Below, piece by piece: positions 1 through 11,680 of a stretch of 37,791 bases of DNA. This DNA is from Prolixibacteraceae bacterium (GTDB lineage: Bacteria > Bacteroidota > Bacteroidia > Bacteroidales > Prolixibacteraceae), in NCBI GenBank assembly GCA_028282195.1, contig JANQII010000332.1, forward strand, positions 1 to 37,791, given 5' to 3'. The notes under the pieces were generated by a model. It made no database searches. It was given only the letters and a program-made list of their open reading frames with translations, and was not told the DNA's origin. How positions within the stretch are numbered: position 1 is the first letter of the stretch; each line of letters starts with the position of its first letter. The translations under genes and the position numbers were made by a program.

Positions 1-156
1 CAACTGGACACTTCATGCCCTCCCCTGGCAAATTTTCTGATTTAATTGGAGTGAGTACCCCTCCCACCGGCAATTTTTCATATTTAATTGGGCTTGCTAA
101 GCTTTCCCCTGGTAGTTTTTCACGTTCCTGAGCAAATAAAATATCATTACCCTTTA
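1..156 (-). repeat. 42-bp tandem repeat, open in one minus-strand frame
   Basis: Three imperfect units with an exact 42-base period; the matching ggc/ggt anchors lie at 27, 69 and 111 on the plus strand. Read on the minus strand, one frame stays open across all units and off the left edge. It gives a 14-residue repeat of the form E-K-L-P-G-x(5)-P-I-K. Several differences between units are synonymous (CTA/TTG Leu, CCA/CCG Pro, GAA/GAG Glu), which hints at translation. However, no ATG, GTG or TTG start is visible in frame before a stop, and a small transposable element sits just upstream (160-319). It may be the broken 5' part of a gene lying left of the window, or a dispersed repeat that only resembles coding sequence. 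I do not recognise the family. Confidence 0.45.
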
Positions 157-322
157 TTAGAGACTGTTTAAATATTATTGAATTATTCTATTATTCGTCT
201 TTTTCACCACTTCTGCGTTGAAAATTCCTTAAATAGCTGATGCTATTCGCGTCATTTCCGCCTTGAATTGGCAAAAAATACTTCATAATATTTCTAATAA
301 ATAAAATTTAAACAGTCTCTTA
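157..322. mobile_element. MITE-like element with 15-bp TIRs and TTA target duplication
   Basis: Perfect terminal inverted repeats GAGACTGTTTAAAT (from 160) and ATTTAAACAGTCTC (to 319) bound a 160-base segment with no reading frame. TTA flanks both ends (157-159 and 320-322), as expected of a 3-bp target duplication. Three-base TNA duplications are typical of some IS5-family subgroups, so a relative of that family probably mobilised it; this attribution is inference. It lies just beyond the 3' end of the GH172 gene and separates that gene from the 42-bp repeat. Confidence 0.75.
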
Positions 323-369
323 ATTCGTTCTCCGAATATAATTTTCAATTTTACCAAATTGCACACCAA

Positions 370-2061
370 TTACAAATCTTCAACAGTTACATCTTCAACT
401 TTTAAAGCCACCTTTTTCGTTACTCCAATTTCATCGGGCAAACAATTCCATTTACTTTCCGGGAAGGCATACCAAAACGTTGCTGGGGCATAATTCATTT
501 TAGCGCGGTAAGGATGCCATATTTCCATATCGAATTTAAAGTTGTTGTTAAATGGAATTGCATCTAACAGACGATAGCGGTTGTTGCTTGTATGTCCTGG
601 GGTTTTGTTCCCTTCACCGCATGGCTGTGACACATTGGGTGCTGAAAATTGTTGCGGGCGGCACCAGGCATAGCTATAATAATCTTCGGTCCCGGTTCCA
701 AAATGTGAAGGGAATGTTTCATTGTCCACATAAATTTTTTCATCGCCTTCGCCCCACCAGTTAATTCCTGTTGAATCGGGGAAAGAATTAAATAAAGTCA
801 GGTTGTCGCCAACAAATACACCTTTCCCTTCTATGGTGATGTAGTTGTAATCGAAACGAAGTTTGGATTCAAGATTTCGCGTTTCTTTCCATGCCGCATG
901 GAAATACATACTTTGATCTGTCCAGGCATAATCTGAATATTTCACTTCAAATGTTTTGAGTTCGATATCTTGCTCACCAAGGTTTTCAATAGTGATTTGA
1001 GTATCTTTTCTGAAGGGCATCACCCAATTGGCTTGCATCAAACCATCTTCATTGGATGACACATAGTAGGTTTGGTGGCTGTTCATTTTATAACCAACGC
1101 CAAAGAATTGCCCCACCGGGCACCAAACTGTTTGTTTGCCATCAAACTTAATTGAAAGGATTGTTGAACGCAGGGCTTGTTCCAGGTTTTCAGCATCGAT
1201 TTGCAAACGAAGCCCGGTGATAGCCTGCACGCCTTTTATTCTGATTGTTTTTGTCTTTCCACCTTTGAGTGTCGTTTCTTCTTGTTCGATTATTTTGTCT
1301 TGCGGCCCGGCTTTTTGAGTTAGCAATTTCCCAAAACCTTCAATATCTTTTTTATAGGTTTTGATTGTTTCTTTGGTAAAGCTTTCAACCTTTGTCCCCT
1401 GTTCATAGCTTCTGTAGTTGATTTGGTAGTAGTGCCCCTGCCACCCTCCATGGTGTACATATTTATGCTCGCCGTCGTAAGTAACTTTACAGCTTTTTGC
1501 ATAGGGGATTGGGAGGATAAGGTTCCGCCCGCGCCAGGTTGGGTTTTCTGCTTCAGCAGGGGCAAAAAAGGAAAAAGGTTTACCAACCAAGCCTGCCTCG
1601 CCAAGCAGGTTTTTATTGTACATTTCAATTACAGGTGCCGGATTTCCATCGATGTAGATCCGGTAGATGCCCCCAAATTTGTCCGTTATGCCCCCATAGG
1701 TTGCCCAGAAGCGCACAATGGCACCGGGACCTTCGGCTTCAAACATAACATCTTCTTTCCTTCCTGAATTTTCTTCGGTCCGAATGTATTGGCTAAAGTC
1801 GTGATTTTCGAACCATCCTTTACCCCAATCGCGCCCCTTTTCGGGTTTGAATTTACCATCTTCGGCTGCCGTTGTATTGGTTTTTGAGTCGCGCGAATAA
1901 CTGGATGCTTGCTTACACGTGTAGTATGGTTGCGGATATTCAGCCAGGCTTGCCCGGTCTGTCATCTCCTCCAAAAGGGTTTTCATTGTTATGGTTTTCT
2001 CCTGTGCCGAAATACAGAATATAAACAATGTAAAAACTGAAGTAAGGAATGTTTGTCTCAT
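370..2061 (-). CDS. GH172 (DUF2961) family secreted glycosidase
   Basis: A 563-residue protein of the DUF2961/GH172 family, whose characterised members act on alpha-D-fructofuranosides or D-arabinofuranosides. The longest frame begins at a TTG at 2067, but the ATG at 2061 (MRQTF) directly opens the signal peptide (hydrophobic residues 6-17, likely cleavage after A19) and is preferred. The family core is visible as WWGEGDE and GTGTEDYY. The Glu of GEG (E438) and of TED (E459) are 21 residues apart, the spacing of the nucleophile and acid/base pair I recall for the fructofuranosidase member. It is the last gene of the minus-strand utilisation locus, 450 bases downstream of the GH2 gene with a palindrome-rich gap between. 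The family is clear; the sugar released cannot be told from sequence. Confidence 0.9.
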   Translation of the reverse strand: MRQTFLTSVFTLFIFCISAQEKTITMKTLLEEMTDRASLAEYPQPYYTCKQASSYSRDSKTNTTAAEDGKFKPEKGRDWGKGWFENHDFSQYIRTEENSGRKEDVMFEAEGPGAIVRFWATYGGITDKFGGIYRIYIDGNPAPVIEMYNKNLLGEAGLVGKPFSFFAPAEAENPTWRGRNLILPIPYAKSCKVTYDGEHKYVHHGGWQGHYYQINYRSYEQGTKVESFTKETIKTYKKDIEGFGKLLTQKAGPQDKIIEQEETTLKGGKTKTIRIKGVQAITGLRLQIDAENLEQALRSTILSIKFDGKQTVWCPVGQFFGVGYKMNSHQTYYVSSNEDGLMQANWVMPFRKDTQITIENLGEQDIELKTFEVKYSDYAWTDQSMYFHAAWKETRNLESKLRFDYNYITIEGKGVFVGDNLTLFNSFPDSTGINWWGEGDEKIYVDNETFPSHFGTGTEDYYSYAWCRPQQFSAPNVSQPCGEGNKTPGHTSNNRYRLLDAIPFNNNFKFDMEIWHPYRAKMNYAPATFWYAFPESKWNCLPDEIGVTKKVALKVEDVTVEDL

Positions 2062-2511
2062 GTTCAAAATTTCTTGTTTAGTTATTTCCGGTTAATTTAT
2101 AAACTGCATAGTGAAGCTTTGCACTTCTATTGTTTTTTCATGCCCTCTGATATTCATGGAGGTGCACTTGCTTAAAAGGACGCTGACAGTCAGCATAAAA
2201 AAGGCTTCCAGTATTATTATCTGGTTAACGGTTAAAACCTCCGAACTTGGTTCGGAGCAGGCTCTGCATTTTCAATGCCCCGGATCCTCGGGGATAGTTT
2301 CTATCAACTTTTTAAGTATCGCTGGAAGTGGGATCCCGAAGTTTCGGGAGAAGCTGGAAGAAATTTCCCTTCCAGCTTCCCTGACTGCCGACAGGCAGGC
2401 AGCTTCTGGCTTCCAACCTGATTTTATCAACTGGGTTGTCAATGAATTTCCTGTCTGCCGAACAGGCAGGCATTCATCTGTTAAACCGATGTATTTTCAA
2501 TGCATAGTGGT
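2062..2511. repeat. Intergenic palindrome cluster between GH2 and GH172 genes
   Basis: This 450-base gap has no convincing gene; the plus-strand open frame here is palindrome-derived. It holds consecutive inverted repeats: TCCCGAA/TTCGGGA (2334-2349), GAAGCTGGAA/TTCCAGCTTC (2350-2379), CTGCC/GGCAG (2385-2398) and CTGCC/GGCAG again (2455-2469). The same CTGCC/GGCAG and agctggaag words recur near 16950-17040 and 31610-31670, so they are a dispersed family. They could end or process the transcript between the two enzymes. Confidence 0.7.
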
Positions 2512-5847
<3,336 letters not shown>

Positions 5848-5881
5848 TTACAACATCTTTGCAGACGAAAATACAGTTTTA

Positions 5882-6058
5882 TTATAGTTCCATATTGCCC
5901 ATAAGTTTCTTTTTTAGTTCAGGTAACAAAATCTTCTTGTATCCTTCAATATTTGGGTGTACGCCATCCGTAACGTATTCAATGTATGTTTCCCTTCCGT
6001 TTTGTTCGAGGAAATTTTTCCAGTTGGGATAGTGGTCGATTATGAGCAAACTATTTTT
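5882..6058 (-). pseudogene. 3' fragment of SGNH/GDSL hydrolase (catalytic Asp/His end)
   Basis: An open minus-strand stretch encodes the C-terminal end of a GDSL-type esterase. It contains LIIDHYPNW and then TDGVHPN, the Asp-x-x-His block that completes the SGNH triad, and ends GNMEL before TAA at 5882-5884. Upstream in frame is a TAG inside foreign sequence at about 6067, with no start codon. The matching N-terminal half with the catalytic Ser lies at 6655-7077. Between them sits a toxin-antitoxin pair. Roughly 60 codons expected between the FIEFA block and this fragment are missing, so this is an insertion plus deletion and not a clean split. Confidence 0.85.
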
Positions 6059-6097
6059 TTGACAGTCTGCCTATTTAAATTTAAACACTAATCGGTA

Positions 6098-6412
6098 TTA
6101 TTTTTTACTTTCCAATATTCTCAAAAGTTTTTTAGGGTCTTGTCGGTTATCCCAAAAGGAAGTGATAATGATTTCTTTATCAGTAATTTTGAAGTTGATG
6201 CTAAAATTACCCAATGAAGCAACTCTTATATTTTTAAAATCAGTTTTTTTATAAAGTAACGGGTTTTCTGCAATTTGTTTTGTCCTTTTCGAAACCAGTT
6301 TCACAAGCTTTTTTGAATAAATATTGGACTTGTTTTTCTTAACCCAAAATCCTAAAATCCCTACGAATTGGATGTCAGCTGTTCGTGTCCAAATTACATT
6401 GCGTTCAGCCAT
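6098..6412 (-). CDS. RelE/ParE-family toxin
   Basis: A 104-residue basic protein with the RelE/ParE plasmid-stabilisation fold pattern: an N-terminal helical pair rich in Lys (KLVKLVSKRTKQIAENP), then LYKKTDFKNIRVASLGNF and a C-terminal EIIITSFWDNRQDP strand-turn typical of the superfamily. It would act as an mRNA interferase or gyrase poison; which one is not decidable here. Its start overlaps the antitoxin end by 19 bases, so the two are translationally coupled in the order antitoxin-toxin. The pair lies inside a disrupted SGNH hydrolase gene. Confidence 0.8.
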   Translation of the reverse strand: MAERNVIWTRTADIQFVGILGFWVKKNKSNIYSKKLVKLVSKRTKQIAENPLLYKKTDFKNIRVASLGNFSINFKITDKEIIITSFWDNRQDPKKLLRILESKK

Positions 6413-6636
6413 TCCAGATTTCTTTTGTCCATACCTTCTTGAGAAATCAGTTTTCCGCTTTTGATATCCTGTTCGCTTATTTCCAGCATTATTTTCTGTT
6501 CTTTGGTCAGTTCAATTATTTCTGATTCGGACGAACTCGATGAGATTAGCTTGTCAAGAGCGACTAAAAAATCTTTATTTTTTATGGATAGTATTTTGTC
6601 AATTAATCCATTTCGTATATTTTCTACTGTTGCCAT
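6394..6636 (-). CDS. Antitoxin partner of the RelE/ParE toxin
   Basis: An 80-residue acidic protein (MATVENIRNGLIDKIL) with a Ser/Glu-rich middle and an ELTKEQKIMLEISEQDI segment, the layout common to small Bacteroidetes antitoxins that lie just upstream of RelE/ParE toxins. The N-terminal part probably dimerises and the C-terminal half wraps the toxin. It overlaps the toxin start by 19 bases. No named DNA-binding motif is obvious. Assignment rests on size, position and overlap more than on sequence identity. Confidence 0.75.
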   Translation of the reverse strand: MATVENIRNGLIDKILSIKNKDFLVALDKLISSSSSESEIIELTKEQKIMLEISEQDIKSGKLISQEGMDKRNLEWLNAM

Positions 6637-6654
6637 TTTGTTTGAAATTTATAC

Positions 6655-7077
6655 CTAAATATCCAAAAAATTATTGGTTTCCCCTAAGGTTGCACAACTT
6701 CTAAGGAAATGTCGTAGGGCATGCGATTCATTTTCGGCAAACTCAATAAACACCACATCGGTTTTTTCTTTTGCAAGAACCTTTGCCTTGTCTAGCCCAC
6801 TTTTACCCGGAGGATAAGATGATGCCGAGGCTCCAACACCTTTGTTAAAATATTCAACTTGCCCGGGATAACTTTCTTCCAGCCACTCTTTCATAACCTC
6901 AAACCAACGCCATTTTCCACCCGTGAGGCTGGTGCCAAGGGCTGCTACTTTTACTTTTTCCCCTTGTTCCAGTTTTTGAATGAATTGGGCTTTTTGTTTA
7001 TCAGCTGCACATCCATAATAAAGAGATGAGAAAAGAATAAGGGCTGAAAAGAGAATTGAAGAAAGTTTAGTATTCAT
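6655..7077 (-). pseudogene. 5' fragment of SGNH/GDSL hydrolase, truncated by TA insertion
   Basis: Encodes 140 residues: a lipoprotein-type or signal-peptide N-terminus (FSSLYYGCAAD), the block I motif AALGTSLTGG with the catalytic Ser, the GVGASAS block with the oxyanion Gly, and VVFIEFAENE where an N-D pair is normally found. After that the sequence (SHALRHFLRSCATL to the stop) is unrelated to the family and derives from inserted DNA. The Asp/His end is separate at 5882-6058. The gene start lies one base from the stop of the DUF6067-type gene (stop 7079-7081, ATG 7077), so it was once translationally coupled to it. The protein cannot be active as it stands. Confidence 0.85.
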
Positions 7078-7078
7078 T

Positions 7079-9709
7079 TTATTGTTTTAAAATGATTAAA
7101 TATCCTTTTGCCCCTGGTATTTCCAGACTGCTTATAGTTATATCTTTTACCTCCTCCTGAAACTCTTCGATATGAGGAGCAAATAGTTTAGCCGTTTCAG
7201 GGTTGATCCCTAATTGGTCCCAATTAACAGATAATGAAGTTTTGACTGCACTTTTTCCCCAATTTGCCACAGATATTATAACATCATTTTCACCTTTGTA
7301 AACAGATGCACGTACCATAGGGTGACTCGTTTTTACCGGGCATTTTTTGTCCCAGTACCCAATCATTTCCCTGTTGGAGAATTTAAAATTATCAAAAAAC
7401 TGCCAAAGGTATTTGGGTGTTGTTCTGGAGTAGCCTCCACGATCAGTAATGCCATAAACCATTCCTCTCCATTGGTTGTGTCCATGTAAAGTTTGTCCGG
7501 GTATCCCGAATGGTATCCCGGAAACTTCTACCAACCAGTGGTCCGGCATTCTATTGTAATCGCGCTCTTCTCCAATCCATACTAAATCAATATAAGGAAG
7601 TAAGTCCATGTACAGGTTAAGACAATTTGTATATCCGGCCCAATCATTAAAATGGTTCCAACTGTGCAAATCAATCCGTCCGTTTGTACGGTTGTAATCA
7701 ATCACTTTCCTGGCCCGTTTAATCGTGAACCGATCCAATGCAGAATCATCAATGTAAACTCCGTCAATTTTCATATTTTTAACCATCCAATCCAGCCCTG
7801 CAACGTAAAAATTATTTAGCCTGCTGTCCGGAGTAGTGATAACGGATAAATCTATTTCGCCTTTAAATTCACCTTCACGGATAATATTGTACCAGGCGGG
7901 AATATACTTTTCCCTAAGGTTTTCAATTAGCCATTTATTTGGCCCTTCAGGGTGCAAAGCTTCAGTTCTGGATAAATTACCTGGTCCCGGGAATATTACC
8001 TCTCCATTCAAACTGTACATTGCCCAAAACTCCGGAAGATTATTTGTTAGTTCCCTGGTGGTGTAGTAAAACTTCATTTGAAGGTTTTCCTGATGGGCTT
8101 CGTCAACTATCGCCTTTAGTTCATTTTTATAAGCATCCTGGTATGGGTAATTAATAAAAGGATATAAATCTTCATTGTGATGAATATTGACAACATTAGC
8201 GCCAATTGCTTTTGCTTTTTTTACTTTTGAAGATGCAATTGAGCCACCTCCGTGAAAATACCGGTCACCATACTTCTTTTCATTATCCATGACTTTGAAG
8301 GGTGTAATCAGTAATTCAAAATCATAATTAAGAATATCTCCCGAAACCATACTTCTCTGCCCTGAATATGCATTTATTAAAACTGTTTCTTTGTCTTGTT
8401 GAACGGAAACTCCGCCTTTCCCCGAATTACTCCAGGATGGGGGTAAATTAAGTGGGCCAAAGCCATAATAAATGTTGACCAGGGGGCGTGTATAATTTTC
8501 AGCTTTCCATTTAACACGGATGCCTCCATTTACGTCGCCAACCCATAGCATATCCTGATTTTTGGAAACATCCCATTCCCATTTCCACTCGGGAGCGCGC
8601 AAGCCGCCTTCATGACCAAGTCCCATCATGTACTTAGCCTTATCTTTTTCAACAGGGATTTCCAGACGAATATCTTTAATCTTAAGCGTGTTTTTAGCAA
8701 CCAGTTTGAGCCGGTAGTTTACAAAACCATCAAATTCCATCCTCCCAATACATTCCACTATACATTCTTCGGAAGTATTTCTAACTTTCCAGCAAATCTT
8801 AGATTCTGACTGCTCTATAATCTTTAAATCTCCGGGTGTCAACTGAACAATATTCCCATCTGTTTTTTCAATTACAAAGCGAAGTGCACTATTAATAATT
8901 GGAGAACCTTCCTGGTTCAATGACTGATTTGAGCCACTGAAGAAACTGGTAATTGATGAAGGTAACCCGTTGGACGCGATTTTAAGTTTTCTTCCTAAAA
9001 TTGATAATTCATTCCCCTGAATTTTTACCGGTTCATATCCATCTGTAATTTTGTCGTCTATGCCAATAGTTGAATTTAACCAGTTTAACCGTGACATGTT
9101 GCTGCCTTTATCGTATCCGTGATTTACAATTGTTTCTCCATTTACATTCAGGCTAAGTTTTATGTTTTGTTTTTCTTTTCCTGAAGCTACGGTAACGTCT
9201 CCGTAGTATATTCCTGTAGATGCACCTTCAAGGTCTATCCCAATCCACAATGGCTGTATTCTATTGGCAGAAACGTTGATTTGTTTGGCAAATGGTTGGC
9301 CCTTGAAATTGAGTCCACCTTTATTAAAGCAGGTTATTTTACCTGAAGGAATAAGTTGTCCGTTTTTGTTTTTGAATGGTGAGAAATAAATGTTAACGTC
9401 CTGAATGTCTTTAATCGCCCAAACCCCAAGTTGATAGGTAAGAAATTCGCCGGGCTGAGCATTTAGTTTGAAAATAGTCTCCGCATTTAAACTTGTTATT
9501 TTTCCTTCAGGAATTGAGTCATGCCATTTAATCGACTTGTTCCTATGTTCTGGAAAAATATAAAAAGATTTGTCCTGCAATACTGATTTATGTTTTTCAA
9601 ATGCTTTTTCTAAAGACAAATAGTTTACCAGTTGAGGTGTCTTATTTTGAGCAGCAGCACCTATGCTAATTGCTAAAATTAATATTGAAAGAATTGGTTT
9701 TAGGTTCAT
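7079..9709 (-). CDS. DUF6067-type glycoside hydrolase-like secreted protein
   Basis: An 876-residue exported protein (signal peptide 1-20, cleavage near AAA-Q). The N-terminal ~200 residues look like a beta-sandwich resembling those in front of GH123-type and related catalytic domains. A large middle beta-rich region follows, then a TIM-barrel-like C-terminal half. That half has KIDGVYIDDSALDR (D654, D655) and LVWIGEERDYNR (E714, E715), acidic pairs at barrel strand ends that are candidate catalytic residues. I match it to the uncharacterised DUF6067 glycoside-hydrolase-like group; no substrate is known to me. It is the first enzyme gene after susD, separated from it by a MITE, and its stop is one base from the next start. 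Confidence 0.75.
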   Translation of the reverse strand: MNLKPILSILILAISIGAAAQNKTPQLVNYLSLEKAFEKHKSVLQDKSFYIFPEHRNKSIKWHDSIPEGKITSLNAETIFKLNAQPGEFLTYQLGVWAIKDIQDVNIYFSPFKNKNGQLIPSGKITCFNKGGLNFKGQPFAKQINVSANRIQPLWIGIDLEGASTGIYYGDVTVASGKEKQNIKLSLNVNGETIVNHGYDKGSNMSRLNWLNSTIGIDDKITDGYEPVKIQGNELSILGRKLKIASNGLPSSITSFFSGSNQSLNQEGSPIINSALRFVIEKTDGNIVQLTPGDLKIIEQSESKICWKVRNTSEECIVECIGRMEFDGFVNYRLKLVAKNTLKIKDIRLEIPVEKDKAKYMMGLGHEGGLRAPEWKWEWDVSKNQDMLWVGDVNGGIRVKWKAENYTRPLVNIYYGFGPLNLPPSWSNSGKGGVSVQQDKETVLINAYSGQRSMVSGDILNYDFELLITPFKVMDNEKKYGDRYFHGGGSIASSKVKKAKAIGANVVNIHHNEDLYPFINYPYQDAYKNELKAIVDEAHQENLQMKFYYTTRELTNNLPEFWAMYSLNGEVIFPGPGNLSRTEALHPEGPNKWLIENLREKYIPAWYNIIREGEFKGEIDLSVITTPDSRLNNFYVAGLDWMVKNMKIDGVYIDDSALDRFTIKRARKVIDYNRTNGRIDLHSWNHFNDWAGYTNCLNLYMDLLPYIDLVWIGEERDYNRMPDHWLVEVSGIPFGIPGQTLHGHNQWRGMVYGITDRGGYSRTTPKYLWQFFDNFKFSNREMIGYWDKKCPVKTSHPMVRASVYKGENDVIISVANWGKSAVKTSLSVNWDQLGINPETAKLFAPHIEEFQEEVKDITISSLEIPGAKGYLIILKQ

Positions 9710-9738
9710 GGTTCAAGTTGGTATGATAAATGAAAGAA

Positions 9739-9891
9739 GAGGCTGTCCAAAAAGTTAACTTAACCGCTAAGTATTTTAAGGAACCGCAAAATACGCAAAG
9801 AATTAAGCTATTATATATCAGTATTTTAGTGTTCTTTGCGTAATCTTATGCGTTCTTTGCGGTTTGAATTTTATTCTTTTTGGACAGCCTC
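9739..9891 (+). mobile_element. MITE copy 1 with GGCTGTCCAAAAAG termini
   Basis: A 149-base unit (9741-9889) with inverted ends GGCTGTCCAAAAAG and CTTTTTGGACAGCC and no reading frame. The interior has inverted words (gaaccgcaaaatacgcaaag against ctttgcgtaatcttatgcgttc). A second copy lies in opposite orientation at 29741-29889. No clear target duplication is visible at either copy. It separates susD from the DUF6067-type gene and is the only large gap in that part of the locus, so it may act as a terminator or processing site. Confidence 0.8.
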
Positions 9892-9906
9892 GTGATGAAT
9901 TAATTT

Positions 9907-11655
9907 TTACTGAAGAGGATCAAAAGTTCCATCCCAGGTATTGTTTTGTTCAAGTTTACTATTTCTTTCTAAAATAGATTGTGGTAACCCGAAGTATGAG
10001 TATTTATCTTCCTCCAACATCGTTATTGGCTGCACGTCTTCGATTACCGAAACAGAGAATTGGTTAATAATCGTAGCAACGTCCTCCAATCCAACTGGTC
10101 TGTCGGCAGTAGCACCGAGCCATTCAATACGCAAACCATGCCTTTTGCTATCTTTTAACCCTTCCATGGTTGATTTATATTCTCTCCAGCGACGTAAGTC
10201 ATCGAAGCGTTTTCTCTCAAAAGCGAACTCAACAAAACGTTCATCTTTTATTGCTTGCCTAACTTCTTCTTGAGATGTAGCAGTAATCCCAAAATTGTTG
10301 GATGTACCAGGTATGATCCCTGCTCTTTCCCTGATTTTCTTCAGTACTTCCAAAGCTTCGGATGTGTTGCCTGTTTCATTGGCAGCTTCTGCAAAGTTCA
10401 TAATAACTTCTGCATACCTGATTTCAATCCAGTCAACTTCACCTTCCGTTTTATTAATTGCGTTAACGGTCCTATCAACCATCTTTTTTGTGTAAAAGCC
10501 TGATCTGGATTCGAAATTTTCAGCAAAGTCAGCCCTTACTTCCTTACCATTAATTCCGGTAGAAGCATCCCCGTCTTTGTCATACCAATAAGTCCAGAGA
10601 TTTTCGGTGTTAAACATATCCAGCAGATATGGATCTGAGCCGTTATATGCTATAGTTACGTAAAAGCGTTCATCCCTGTTTTCAAAAAAGCCAATGTAGT
10701 CCATGGCATCCGGATTCCATTTTGACCCATCTTTCATTGGGAAAGCATCAACAAGTTCCAGTGATGGCATATTTCCGCCTGCACAACCTGATTCTGCGTA
10801 CTTAAGAGGCATGACACATACCTGAGAAAAGCCATTGGCTGCTTCCGGAGCTGCATACCTTTTCACCATGATTACCTCTTTATTCATCTCATCGTGCCAA
10901 AGCTCCCTGAAATTTTCATAAAGCCCTTTGCCCTGGCCATCAAGGTAATCCATTGCTGCTTTTGTTGCATCATAAGCTGCCTGCCATAACTGGCTGTTGT
11001 TGCTCCTGTTGAATATGGGGCTGGCCTGGAACAAAGCAACACGTCCTTTAAAGGCCATTGCTGCACCTTTGTCAACACGCCCGTTACCCTGGGGATCACC
11101 AAGCAATTGAATGGCTTCATCCAGGTCTTTCATGATCTGACTATAACATTCAGAAGTTGAGTTTCTTGGTATAAAAATCGCTTCTACGTCATTCGCAGGT
11201 CCTGGTTTAAGTACTAAAGGAACACCACCATAAAGCTTGACCATGCCAAAATACAACCATCCCCTCCAAAACAATATTTCCCCTTTTAACCTGGTTTTTA
11301 CATCTTCTTCAAATGTAGCTTCCTCAATATTCTCGAGAAAAATATTCATCTGCCGCATGATCGTATATGCATAGTTTTCAACTGCATCGGCTGTTAAGGT
11401 TCCATCCAGGTATGAAGGTAGGGAAGTTGAATTCCTTGGTCCCATTGCTTCATCTGTATTGATTGATTCAAATCCCCAAACTTCCAGTCCTGGCATAAGG
11501 CTGGCGTGGATATCATTGACGTAAGCTTCTGCCACGGCAGCATTAGTCCAGATATCATTTGGGGAAATTGATTCCAGGTTTTCTTTATCCAAAGGATCGC
11601 ATGATGTTATTACCAACAATAACAAAAAGCTTCCTAATAATATTATCTTATTCAT
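9907..11655 (-). CDS. susD: SusD/RagB family glycan-binding lipoprotein
   Basis: A 582-residue SusD-like outer-membrane lipoprotein. The signal peptide ends in VITSC with the lipidated Cys at position 19. The N-terminal TPR-like region (YVNDIHASL, then LKGEILFWRGWLYFGMVKLYGGVPLV) and the C-terminal RagB/SusD domain (EIRYAEVIMNFAEAANETG, RERAGI, DERFVEFAFERKRFDDLRRW) are both complete. It sits 25 bases downstream of susC and forms the lid of the SusC transporter, binding oligosaccharide at the cell surface. The symbol names the family and does not claim starch as the substrate. Confidence 0.97.
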   Translation of the reverse strand: MNKIILLGSFLLLLVITSCDPLDKENLESISPNDIWTNAAVAEAYVNDIHASLMPGLEVWGFESINTDEAMGPRNSTSLPSYLDGTLTADAVENYAYTIMRQMNIFLENIEEATFEEDVKTRLKGEILFWRGWLYFGMVKLYGGVPLVLKPGPANDVEAIFIPRNSTSECYSQIMKDLDEAIQLLGDPQGNGRVDKGAAMAFKGRVALFQASPIFNRSNNSQLWQAAYDATKAAMDYLDGQGKGLYENFRELWHDEMNKEVIMVKRYAAPEAANGFSQVCVMPLKYAESGCAGGNMPSLELVDAFPMKDGSKWNPDAMDYIGFFENRDERFYVTIAYNGSDPYLLDMFNTENLWTYWYDKDGDASTGINGKEVRADFAENFESRSGFYTKKMVDRTVNAINKTEGEVDWIEIRYAEVIMNFAEAANETGNTSEALEVLKKIRERAGIIPGTSNNFGITATSQEEVRQAIKDERFVEFAFERKRFDDLRRWREYKSTMEGLKDSKRHGLRIEWLGATADRPVGLEDVATIINQFSVSVIEDVQPITMLEEDKYSYFGLPQSILERNSKLEQNNTWDGTFDPLQ

Positions 11656-11680
11656 TTTTTTATCAAATTAAGATTTCAAA

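Noticed and set aside
1-156. CRISPR array at the left edge
   Set aside because: The 42-bp units are contiguous and degenerate, with no repeat-spacer alternation.
1423-1767. Open frames opposite the GH172 gene
   Set aside because: They are shadows of a well-supported coding gene and have no features of their own.
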